Below, piece after piece: positions 24,138 through 30,886 of a stretch of 34,724 nt of DNA; the first letter of the stretch is position 1; each line of letters begins with the position of its first letter. Position numbers and translations under genes: made by a program. The notes beneath the pieces are model-generated. The model had not been told where the DNA came from. It did no database searches and worked only from the letters and a program-made list of their open reading frames with translations. The stretch is from contig JAKBVU010000006.1 in the NCBI GenBank assembly GCA_021841155.1, forward strand, positions 1-34,724. Direction: 5' to 3'. Source of the stretch: a bacterium (GTDB lineage Bacteria > Patescibacteriota > Saccharimonadia > Saccharimonadales > UBA4665).

Positions 24138-25879
24138 TAATTATCTCCATATTCTTGAGCTAAAATACTTAAATCTAATAGATTGACCACTCCATCACGA
24201 TTAATATCAGCTCGACCCAAATTAGAGCCACTCTGACCGTATTTAGCCGACAACAAACTTAAATCGAGCAAACCAACATGTCCATTTTGATTAATATCGG
24301 CTGGATAAGTTGCTCTAGCCGTCACCGTCATTGAAGGACTAGATAATTCACCTTGACTATTATAGGCTACCACGAAATAGTTATAATAGGCATTAAGAGT
24401 TAATCCAGTGGCTGCATAACTTTCTGTCGTCACATTGGCTATTTTGACACCATTTTGATAAACGTAATAACCACTAATACCGGTCGTACTCTCCATTGAC
24501 CAGGATAAATCAATTAAATTTTGATTAATGTCGGTGGCGTTTAAATTAATAGGATTAAGAGGTAATGTTTGAAATGCACCAAGTCCATTAGGTGAACCTA
24601 AACCACTAGGCGTATTAAAACCAGTAGTAGCCGTACAGTGTAACTGACCGGTTGAAGTACAATCATTACCGGTTGTAATATTGTGAAAATTAGCTGCTGA
24701 ATTGTTAAGATAAAGAGTCTCAACTGGTGGTGAGGTAGCACTAGCTATACCTGAAGATAATCCATAAATACCAGCTATAATTGGAGTTGCTAACGAAGTG
24801 CCACCAATCAAATACCAGGTACCATCAATATTAACTGCTTCACCAGTATTCGGATTAGCGTCAGCCGAGACATCGCCAAAAGATCGATATGCACCACAAC
24901 CATTCGTTGACCAATCACTTAAACTTTTTTGCCAAGTTGGTGCCGAATAATAGTTCGAACAGCCTCCACCGCTATCAATCCAAACACTTTCACTATTATA
25001 AGTATTATTAGAATTCAAGTTAAGTGTTGTGCCTGCCACGGCCACCACTTGAGGAATATCTGCCGGCCAGGCTGCTCCGACTGATACTGTTCCACTATCT
25101 CCGGTAGCTGCTAAATCAGCTATATTATTATATTGAAAATTAGCATCATAACTAGAATAATCACTACCAGCTCCCCAGCTATTAGAAATCGCAACCGGAT
25201 TAAAACTAGAAGCGGTTAAATTAGCCGCTGCTAAATCAGCTACGCTTGCTGTATTGGCCTCAACTAGTAAAATCTTACAGGTTTGACAAATCATATGAGC
25301 TGTCTCTAAATCAAGCGCTATCTCATCCGACCATCCAGCATCAGCTGGTAGATTGGCAGGATTATTAGAACCTGTTTGATTGACAACTTCTAAACAACCG
25401 TCAGTGGTATTACACTGTGCAATACCAAAATATTGATCGTAATTATTTAATGAAGTATTTAATCCGCTAATCCCTGAAGAAAAATTACCAGCATCAACAA
25501 TAGCAATCGTCTGCGGACCAAAGTTTTGAGGAGTTTGACAAACTGTTGCTACGTTACCACCAGGTGTGCATGGCAAATCATAAGCAGTATGAAATTGATC
25601 AGGTCCGTAACCACCACTAGTAGCTGGAAAACCATTAAGTGGATGACCGTCTATATTGAGAGCAATCTCAGCCAAACAATGCCCATAACCAGCTTTATAA
25701 TTATTACAAACCGGTTTATAGGGATGATTGACGACTGGTCGAAGGCTTAGACCAAATTGTTGTAAAAGTTTTTGATTATTAAAGCGATAATTGTTATTAA
25801 TGACCAATAAACTTCCAAATAATAAAAATAATATCATTAAACCAAATACTAAATGATGACGTCTTAAACTTTGGTACAT
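24137..25879 (-). CDS. Secreted sedolisin-family (S53) serine-carboxyl peptidase with Fn3 and dockerin domains
   Basis: A 580-residue exported protein with an N-terminal hydrophobic segment (9-28) acting as signal or anchor. The S53 catalytic domain (about 60-435) has Glu186 and Asp190 (DEIALDLE), Asp261 (AATGDSGTV) and nucleophile Ser362 (GGTSLATP). The long propeptide usual in sedolisins is missing. An Fn3 domain (about 441-522) and a type I-like dockerin (526-578) follow. Its two calcium loops are DINQNGHVGLLD (528-539) and DINRDGVVNLLD (558-569), each followed by a KYG/EYG helix. It would digest proteins outside the cell, held by a cohesin partner. Two Asp positions of the usual S53 calcium site (DIT and WD) look replaced by Asn (HNITTG, GFN), so calcium binding may differ. 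Confidence 0.87.
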   Translation of the reverse strand: MYQSLRRHHLVFGLMILFLLFGSLLVINNNYRFNNQKLLQQFGLSLRPVVNHPYKPVCNNYKAGYGHCLAEIALNIDGHPLNGFPATSGGYGPDQFHTAYDLPCTPGGNVATVCQTPQNFGPQTIAIVDAGNFSSGISGLNTSLNNYDQYFGIAQCNTTDGCLEVVNQTGSNNPANLPADAGWSDEIALDLETAHMICQTCKILLVEANTASVADLAAANLTASSFNPVAISNSWGAGSDYSSYDANFQYNNIADLAATGDSGTVSVGAAWPADIPQVVAVAGTTLNLNSNNTYNSESVWIDSGGGCSNYYSAPTWQKSLSDWSTNGCGAYRSFGDVSADANPNTGEAVNIDGTWYLIGGTSLATPIIAGIYGLSSGIASATSPPVETLYLNNSAANFHNITTGNDCTSTGQLHCTATTGFNTPSGLGSPNGLGAFQTLPLNPINLNATDINQNLIDLSWSMESTTGISGYYVYQNGVKIANVTTESYAATGLTLNAYYNYFVVAYNSQGELSSPSMTVTARATYPADINQNGHVGLLDLSLLSAKYGQSGSNLGRADINRDGVVNLLDLSILAQEYGDN

Positions 25880-25886
25880 ATTTACT

Positions 25887-25895
25887 ATTGTAACA
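25887..25895 (-). promoter_or_regulatory. Extended -10 promoter of the S53 protease gene, leaderless arrangement
   Basis: Minus-strand TG-T-TACAAT, hexamer at 25887-25892, ends 7 bp before the ATG at 25879. It touches the terminator-like hairpin just upstream, so the protease has its own transcription start. Confidence 0.55.
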
Positions 25896-25916
25896 AAAAA
25901 CTATTAATCATAGTTT
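25895..25916 (-). terminator. Probable intrinsic terminator of the isoprenoid gene pair
   Basis: On the minus strand a 7-bp stem AAACTAT/ATAGTTT with a 5-base loop (25898-25916) runs into six T. The stem is weak (one C-G pair) but the position, 65 bp past the stop of the squalene/phytoene-synthase-like gene, fits. Confidence 0.35.
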
Positions 25917-25980
25917 ATCTAATAATCAATAAAATATGTCAGAATTTATTTAATTAATAAAAAAACAATCTTATTCTAAT

Positions 25981-26799
25981 TTAAACTATTTTTAGTAAAT
26001 TTTTTAAAATAATTAATGACTGAATCAATCGACTAGCTTTAATTGGTTTTTGCTTTAAATCATTAACACTGTAACGTTTAATTTTTTTAAAAAGATAATA
26101 ATAATAATCATAGCTAACTAAAACAATCAATCGACAGTTGCGTGGTAACAATTCAATCGACCGTCTAACGGTTGCAAAATCTCGATCAATTTGGTTAGTA
26201 ATAGATTTTTTATAACTTTCATCAAATTGTTGATAATTATCAAGCGGCCAATAAAAATATCCTAGATTTTCATAATTCTTTTTTAAATTAATAATTAAAT
26301 TTATTCGTTGATAAATTGATCCCAACAACCTAGCATTTGTTTCTAATTTTCTAATCTTTATCTCATCAATCATAAAAACTCGTAAAATCATCAAGCTTAT
26401 TACTTCAGCTGAGCCATGAATATAAAGATCAAATTTTTTCTGATTTAATTTAGTCTTCCTTAAATCTAGTTTAGCTGCTTGAAATAAATCTAATATCTCA
26501 TTTAAATCAAATTGATTTTTTTTGGCTGTACGCACAAATGACATAACAATTAGATTAGTTGAATATTGGTTCAAAAAAGCCTGAACTGTTTCTTCTCTCA
26601 CTTCATTTAAATATTTGACTGGATATTCAAGAGATGGCTGGTTAATAATTTGTTTTATTAAAATTATTAATCCATAAAGATTATACAGATCATGTCTAGT
26701 ATCTTTTTTAATCAACCGACTTAAATAATAAAAAAACTTTTGATGTTGCTTCAAAAATCTCTTAGATATTAAGCTAGAAAAAACAATTAAATCATCCAC
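25981..26799 (-). CDS. Squalene/phytoene synthase-fold protein lacking both Asp-rich motifs
   Basis: A 272-residue all-helical protein. YIHGSAEVISLMILRVF (126-142) matches the YCxxVAGxVGLM helix of trans-isoprenyl head-to-head synthases. LGSIYQRINLIINLKKN (159-175) followed by LGYFYWPLD matches the LGxAxQxxNILRDxxED...GRxYxP segment. The first metal motif, normally DDxxD after LYxFCR, reads LYGLIILIKQIIN (41-53), and the second, normally DxxxD, reads NLKKN; both have lost their Asp residues. The start is GTG at 26799, overlapping the TAG of the polyprenyl synthase (TAGTG), so they are coupled. Loss of all metal ligands argues against ordinary catalysis; a partner or regulatory subunit of the upstream synthase is possible. 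The family call rests on motif alignment by eye. Confidence 0.6.
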   Translation of the reverse strand: MDDLIVFSSLISKRFLKQHQKFFYYLSRLIKKDTRHDLYNLYGLIILIKQIINQPSLEYPVKYLNEVREETVQAFLNQYSTNLIVMSFVRTAKKNQFDLNEILDLFQAAKLDLRKTKLNQKKFDLYIHGSAEVISLMILRVFMIDEIKIRKLETNARLLGSIYQRINLIINLKKNYENLGYFYWPLDNYQQFDESYKKSITNQIDRDFATVRRSIELLPRNCRLIVLVSYDYYYYLFKKIKRYSVNDLKQKPIKASRLIQSLIILKNLLKIV

Positions 26800-27848
26800 T
26801 AAAAACCAACTCTCAAATTATTAATATAACTACTAAATTGTTTAAGGTAAGAGTTACTAATTGGTAATTCTTGCAATAATTTCAACGAAGTCATTTTTAA
26901 ATTATCAATTAAATCTAAAATTTCCTGATAAGCCGTAGAACCGATAATTAAACTTTGTAATTTTTTTTGATCAGTCTTACTAATATTATGTTGACCCATT
27001 AAATTATTAATTAATCTTCTACTTTCCTCGTTAACATCATTATAAACTCGAGATATAATATAGGTTTTCTTGTTATCACGAATATCACTTAAAATAGGTT
27101 TACCTATGACTATTTCTGTTGAAAATAAATTATTTAAATCATCAATTAATTGATAAATTTGTCCTAAATTAAAACTAAACCTCTTCAATAAAGATTCGTT
27201 GAGTTTTGTTTTGGTTAAAATACCAGCCATCTTGATTGGAAAATAAAAACTATACATTGATGTTTTAAAATTAATTATCTTTAACGCTTGGTCCTGATCA
27301 TATTTATTAAAAAAAGTTTCCATATCCATTAATTCACCACCAGCAACCAAAAAGATATCGTCTTGCAAAATTTTTAATAATTTAATTTTTATTTGCGACT
27401 TTAAACAACTATTTAAAATTAAATCATAGCTAGCTGACAATAATAAATCACCACTCAAAAGCGCAGCAGAATTACCTAAATGATAAGCCATATTCGAAGA
27501 TTTTAATTTATATTGTTCAACTCTTACGGCTGCTAAATTAGGACGAGAATGTCGAATAAAATCTTGGTCAATCATATCGTCATGAATTAATAGAGCAGTG
27601 TGTAAAATCTCTTGAGATAATGCTATATCTAAAATATCTTGCATCTCTTGACCACCAAATGCTAAATAACTTAAAACTAATAAATATGCCCGACTTCTTT
27701 TACCGCCTCCTAAAATATAATCTCGAATATCTTGCCATAACAAAGCATAGCTACTATCAACTTTTTCAGCTAAACAAACTTGTAGCTTCAAATAATCATT
27801 TAAAGTCTGACTCAATTGACTTAAAATTTCTGCTTTAGATATAGACAT
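26799..27848 (-). CDS. Polyprenyl (trans-isoprenyl) diphosphate synthase
   Basis: A 349-residue enzyme that condenses isopentenyl diphosphate with allylic diphosphates. Substrate residues GGGKRSRA (47-54) and the first Asp-rich motif DDMID (90-94) in ALLIHDDMIDQD are clear. HLGNSAALLSGDLLL is a family hallmark. The second motif, DDLNN (236-240), has Asn for its last Asp, with GKPILSD and NKKTY following. Position -5 from the first motif is Ala85 rather than an aromatic residue, a pattern typical of longer-chain synthases such as ASLLHDD enzymes, so the product may exceed C15; this is inference. Its product could feed UppS or another isoprenoid. It heads a two-gene operon; a TATAAT box (27863-27868) lies 14 bp before the ATG. 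Confidence 0.9.
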   Translation of the reverse strand: MSISKAEILSQLSQTLNDYLKLQVCLAEKVDSSYALLWQDIRDYILGGGKRSRAYLLVLSYLAFGGQEMQDILDIALSQEILHTALLIHDDMIDQDFIRHSRPNLAAVRVEQYKLKSSNMAYHLGNSAALLSGDLLLSASYDLILNSCLKSQIKIKLLKILQDDIFLVAGGELMDMETFFNKYDQDQALKIINFKTSMYSFYFPIKMAGILTKTKLNESLLKRFSFNLGQIYQLIDDLNNLFSTEIVIGKPILSDIRDNKKTYIISRVYNDVNEESRRLINNLMGQHNISKTDQKKLQSLIIGSTAYQEILDLIDNLKMTSLKLLQELPISNSYLKQFSSYINNLRVGF

Positions 27849-27897
27849 TTAATAAGTTTTTTATTATAGTTAGTATTTTACACGAATAAATCTAGAT

Positions 27898-28308
27898 ATG
27901 AAAGAACAATCACTAATAAAGACGTCTTCTATTCAGCCAAAATATTATTGGTTTGAGAAAGTTTTATTAAATCAAGTCTCTCAAGAATTAATCAAACTCT
28001 ATTCATCTCAAAATCAAATTAATTTATTTGAGTTATATCAAATTAAAACAAATTATCTCGAACCAACACCATTAATTAATAGCATTAATATTCTTTATGA
28101 AAATATAGCTAAACAAAAAAGTTTTGATCTAAAAGCCAATTTTCCTGGTAATAAAAAAAATTTTTACTTAGAAGGGCTAATAGAAAATAATAATTCAACA
28201 TATCTAATTAACCAAACGGTAAACAAAATTAAACTACAAGATTTATTTTTTCTCTATAATTCCATAAAAAAAATCTCCAACCATCAAAAGAAAGATCAAA
28301 TTATATGA
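27898..28308 (+). CDS. Orphan protein, first of a coupled pair
   Basis: A 136-residue, Lys/Asn/Ile-rich soluble protein with no recognised family. The N-terminal half looks helical (WFEKVLLNQVSQELIKLY), the middle has a beta-like stretch (KKNFYLEGLIENN, then STYLINQTVNKIKL). It begins 49 bp from the divergent polyprenyl synthase gene and its TGA overlaps the next ATG (ATGA), so the two orphans are translated together. No ribosome site is obvious. I can say only that the gene arrangement supports coding. Confidence 0.5.
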   Translation: MKEQSLIKTSSIQPKYYWFEKVLLNQVSQELIKLYSSQNQINLFELYQIKTNYLEPTPLINSINILYENIAKQKSFDLKANFPGNKKNFYLEGLIENNNSTYLINQTVNKIKLQDLFFLYNSIKKISNHQKKDQII

Positions 28309-28715
28309 ACGAAAAACTTTCAGTTGACAAACATGATCAAAGTAAGTCAAAGCAATTGGTCGGTGGCATGGGTAAAAGATGGCTTTTTCGACTTAATCAA
28401 AGTTTGGTTAATGACTTTGAATTTAACGATGATAAAGTTGAATTCCAGCTAGAAAAAATTAATCAAGCTTTTTTATTATATTTTAACTATTTACCTAATC
28501 AAACTAAGTATGAATTATTGATTGGTCCAGATTATGACAAAAAAGTATATTTTTTAGGCAAAATTATAAGTCATGTTATAGATTATGACGAAATTACTAT
28601 CATTGACTCAGAAAAACCTAATTTAATAAATGGTATATGGCCTTATTTAGAATTTTCAATAGTCACTAAAAAAACTAAACAAATCATTAAACAAGAATCT
28701 AAACTCTGGCTTTAA
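28305..28715 (+). CDS. Orphan protein, second of a coupled pair
   Basis: A 136-residue soluble protein with no recognised family. Features that can be seen are a charged N-terminus (DKHDQSKSKQ), a VGGMGKRWLFRLN stretch, and alternating beta-like segments (YELLIGPDYDKKVYFLGKII, then EITIIDSE, then LEFSIVTKK). This alpha/beta pattern with YFLGKIISHV could be a small ligand-binding or enzyme-like domain, but no catalytic motif is evident. Its start overlaps the upstream stop (ATGA). Its last 17 bp overlap the end of the convergent methyltransferase gene. Confidence 0.5.
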   Translation: MNEKLSVDKHDQSKSKQLVGGMGKRWLFRLNQSLVNDFEFNDDKVEFQLEKINQAFLLYFNYLPNQTKYELLIGPDYDKKVYFLGKIISHVIDYDEITIIDSEKPNLINGIWPYLEFSIVTKKTKQIIKQESKLWL

Positions 28716-29253
28716 TGAGATAATAATTTTGATCATAAATATTTGCTTTAATATCTTTAAAACCAGCTTGTTTAATTATGTTTGAAGCAAAATCTAAACT
28801 AAATCTTATCTCTCGAGGTGGACCAAAATTTGAAATTTTGTCAGCTCGAAAATCATAGTCAATCAATATGGTACTAGAATCAGACATTTTTTTTAAATTT
28901 TGTAAAACTTTTTTGGGTTTATCAAAATCATGTAAAACAGTAGCTAGTAAAATAAAATCGAATTTATAGTCTTTTAACAAAAAATCTTCAGCCGATAAAA
29001 CATCTAAGCTGTAATTATTAAAATCACTTGCTTTTAATTTAGATCTTAAATTATCGACTGCAATTCAATCAACATCAACCCCATAATAAATACCTTCAAA
29101 ACCAATAATTTTTAAAGCGGCTAAAGCATAAAATCCATTATTACAACCTAGATCTAGAATTTTCATGCCTGACTTTAAGCCGAAACTCTGCAACAACTGA
29201 GTTGGATTTTGTATTTTTAGTCGTTCTATCGGATCATAATGAAAGTGATGCAT
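28699..29253 (-). pseudogene. Class I SAM-dependent methyltransferase interrupted by an in-frame TGA
   Basis: A frame of 185 codons is intact apart from one TGA at 29065-29067 (codon 63). Before it lie ERLKIQNPTQLLQSFGLKSG and the SAM-binding motif I, KILDLGCNNG (31-40), ending at the acidic loop of strand beta-2, YYGVDVD. After it the frame runs on without a break (IAVDNLRSKLKASDF...), with a post-I/II region FDFILLATVLHDF and a C-terminal beta strand. So the TGA falls just after the ribose-binding Asp in one otherwise normal methyltransferase. No frameshift is needed. It is the last gene of the PerR-led operon and its ATG overlaps the rhodanese stop. Either a recent nonsense mutation, a sequencing error, or readthrough explains it; TGA serves as a normal stop elsewhere here. 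Confidence 0.75.
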
Positions 29254-29516
29254 TAAAGGTAATTACTCTCCACTGTAGATTGATTAACACCATTTTTTAA
29301 ATTTTTATAACCATTTTTTTGCAAAAAACTAATTGCCATTGAAGCTCGATGTCCTGAACGACAATAAACAATAATTTCATCTTCAAAATCTACATCTTCT
29401 AAAACAGATTGATGATTAATCATCATACTAGATAAAGGTAAATTTTTGGCCTCTTTGACATGACTTTTTTTATATTCATGTTTTTCGCGAACATCCAAAA
29501 TAATTTTTTTTGACAT
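29253..29516 (-). CDS. Single-domain rhodanese (sulfurtransferase)
   Basis: An 87-residue single-domain rhodanese. ILDVREKHEYKKSHVKEAKNLPLS (the DVR and GHIxGAxNxP-type landmarks) and the active-site loop YCRSGHRAS with Cys52 are present; the loop CRSGHR is the type found in single-domain sulfurtransferases such as GlpE and PspE. It carries persulfide sulfur or acts as a thiol relay in the cytosol. It is translationally linked on both sides: its ATG lies at the end of the glutaredoxin gene and its TAA overlaps the methyltransferase ATG. With glutaredoxin and the PerR-like regulator it suggests a response to peroxide or reactive sulfur. The operon role is inference. Confidence 0.9.
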   Translation of the reverse strand: MSKKIILDVREKHEYKKSHVKEAKNLPLSSMMINHQSVLEDVDFEDEIIVYCRSGHRASMAISFLQKNGYKNLKNGVNQSTVESNYL

Positions 29517-29761
29517 TAACTTAAAACTCCTCTTAATTGATTTAAATCAAAACCTAAAATTCGATCAGTAATTTTATTATCGACTTCTACAGTCGTAAAA
29601 GGTACACTTCTCTGACCGCTAAGATTAATCATAGCTTGAGCCGCAAAAGGATTTTGATCAACCTTATATTCCGTATATTCAATCTTGTTATCTTTTAACC
29701 AACTAGTTAACATTTTGCAATACGGACAAGTTGTAGTTGAATAAACTGTTACTTTTTTCAT
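29516..29761 (-). CDS. Glutaredoxin / NrdH-like thiol oxidoreductase
   Basis: An 81-residue protein of thioredoxin fold. The N-terminal VTVYSTTTCPYCKML carries the CPYC active site (C12, C15); the cis-Pro loop is SVPFTTV, and a GFDLNQL C-terminal stretch matches the GxxxxxL end of NrdH and small glutaredoxins. Cytosolic. It would reduce protein disulfides or mixed disulfides, possibly via thioredoxin reductase as NrdH does, since glutathione is unlikely in this lineage. Its ATG overlaps the stop of the regulator gene (ATGA) and it overlaps the rhodanese gene downstream. This is the second gene of the redox operon. Confidence 0.9.
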   Translation of the reverse strand: MKKVTVYSTTTCPYCKMLTSWLKDNKIEYTEYKVDQNPFAAQAMINLSGQRSVPFTTVEVDNKITDRILGFDLNQLRGVLS

Positions 29762-30150
29762 AAAACCTCCTTATTTTTAATACATTTTTGACAAACACCA
29801 CTAATAGTTAAACTACCATTTAAGCGACAACCATTTAAAAGCGTTTCAATTTCCCTAACAATATGATCAGGTAAATTAATATCTCTCAATAAATCACAGT
29901 TACGACAATGAAAGTGATCGTGATAGACTAGATTACTATCAAAACGCTTAATCTGATTAATGGTCAAAGGTGCTAATCCCAAAACCTTATTTTTAACCAT
30001 TCGCTCGGTAATACGATGAACCGTAGTAGCTGTTAAATTAGGATAAAATGATTGTAAATATTCTAAAGCCTGATGATTAGAACTATGATTATAATTTTTA
30101 AAATAGTCCTGTACTGCTTTCGTATATTTAGTTTGCCTAGTTTTTAACAT
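29758..30150 (-). CDS. Fur-superfamily regulator, PerR-like by metal-site residues
   Basis: A 130-residue repressor: an N-terminal winged helix (about 10-60, PNLTATTVHRITERM is the recognition region) and a C-terminal metal domain. Structural zinc cysteines are C82/C85 (CRNC) and C120/C123 (CQKC). Aligned by eye with Bacillus PerR, the regulatory ligands are all there: H22 (H37), D71 (D85, in RFD), H77 (H91), H79 (H93) and D90 (D104). Fur proteins normally have Glu at the D85 position, so a peroxide-sensing PerR type is favoured over Fur or Zur. A 23-bp palindrome covers its promoter, so it probably represses itself and the redox genes behind it. Start ATG at 30150. Confidence 0.85.
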   Translation of the reverse strand: MLKTRQTKYTKAVQDYFKNYNHSSNHQALEYLQSFYPNLTATTVHRITERMVKNKVLGLAPLTINQIKRFDSNLVYHDHFHCRNCDLLRDINLPDHIVREIETLLNGCRLNGSLTISGVCQKCIKNKEVL

Positions 30151-30153
30151 ACC

Positions 30154-30176
30154 TTATTGTAAATCATTTACAATAA
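30154..30176. promoter_or_regulatory. Perfect 11-1-11 palindrome, probable PerR/Fur-family operator
   Basis: The half-site TTATTGTAAAT is followed by one central base (30165) and its exact reverse complement. The inner 7-1-7 core (TGTAAAT, ATTTACA) has the geometry of Fur, PerR and Zur boxes. It lies 3 bp before the regulator ATG and overlaps the regulator -10 box and most of its spacer. It is also 95 bp upstream of the divergent haem membrane protein gene. Confidence 0.8.
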
Positions 30177-30184
30177 TTATTCAA
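30156..30184 (-). promoter_or_regulatory. Promoter of the PerR-like regulator operon
   Basis: Minus-strand TTGAAT (30179-30184), a 17-bp spacer and TACAAT (30156-30161) end 5 bp before the ATG. The palindromic operator covers the -10 box and spacer, so bound repressor would block RNA polymerase. The mRNA is expected to be leaderless. Confidence 0.6.
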
Positions 30185-30244
30185 TGGTTTAAAAAATCAG
30201 AAAAAATTAAGCTAATTAGATTATTATATTGTTAATTTTTAATC

Positions 30245-30250
30245 TATAAT
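30245..30250 (+). promoter_or_regulatory. -10 box of the ferric-reductase-like gene
   Basis: TATAAT at 30245-30250 is 21 bp before the ATG, with AAGGA (30256-30260) as ribosome site 11 bp before it. No -35 box is convincing. The palindrome ends 68 bp upstream of it, too far for simple steric repression of this start. Confidence 0.45.
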
Positions 30251-30271
30251 AACTAAAGGATAACAAAATAA

Positions 30272-30886
30272 ATGCATTTTTTATTAGCTGTCAGTGACAT
30301 TAAAATTGTCACCGAAAGAGTCAGCGATTACTGGTCTTGGTATATAGTTAGAGCTTCAGGTTTTGTAGCGGCCGGTATTTTATTTGTTTTAATCATTTCT
30401 GGCATTGGACAAGTAACGGGATTTATTTATCGCTACATAGAACCTATTAAAGCCTGGGTAATTCATAAAACACTGGCTATTAGTTTGTTAGTTGCAATTG
30501 CAATCCATGGTGGTTTTTTGTTAATTAATCATTATATTAAATTTAATTTAGTCGAAATTTTAGTCCCATTTGCATCCACTTACTATAACGAAACTTCTTT
30601 TGCCGGTATTAATATTGGCGCTTTAGGTGTTACTTTTGGAATTTTTGCTACCTATATTATTATTTTTGTCGTTTTAACTTCACTAAAAATTATTGATACT
30701 AATAAAAAATTATGGCGTAAATTTCATTTTTTAAGCTACTTAGCAGTATTTTTTATTTTTTTACACGCTTTATATGTTGGTACTGATTTAAAATTTGGAT
30801 TTTTTAGAGATTTTTGGTTACTAGCTGGTTTTATGTTAATTCTAGCTGGAGCTTATAGACTCTGGAGAGCTAGGGTTATTAAATAA
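30272..30886 (+). CDS. Ferric-reductase-like transmembrane protein (haem b, YedZ/MsrQ-like)
   Basis: A 204-residue membrane protein with about five transmembrane helices. Two His pairs with the usual b-haem spacing are seen: H65 and H79 (VIHKTLAI, AIAIHGG), then H152 and H165 (KFHFLSYLAVFFIFLHAL). This is the ferric_reduct domain shared by MsrQ/YedZ and NADPH-oxidase-type proteins. It has no flavin or NAD domain of its own and so must take electrons from a partner, perhaps the NqrB/RnfD-FNR fusion or the FMN-binding protein encoded in the converging operon. Electrons would cross the membrane through stacked haems. The stops of this gene and the fusion gene abut with no base between. It is divergent from the PerR-like regulator. 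Confidence 0.8.
   Translation: MHFLLAVSDIKIVTERVSDYWSWYIVRASGFVAAGILFVLIISGIGQVTGFIYRYIEPIKAWVIHKTLAISLLVAIAIHGGFLLINHYIKFNLVEILVPFASTYYNETSFAGINIGALGVTFGIFATYIIIFVVLTSLKIIDTNKKLWRKFHFLSYLAVFFIFLHALYVGTDLKFGFFRDFWLLAGFMLILAGAYRLWRARVIK

Noticed and set aside
29065-29067. Genome-wide recoding of TGA as Gly or Trp (as in Gracilibacteria, SR1 or mycoplasmas)
   Set aside because: TGA ends guaB1, apbE, the NqrB/RnfD-FNR fusion, the gene ending at 21094 and the orphan ending at 28308 at proper family lengths or overlaps, and Trp is encoded by TGG throughout.
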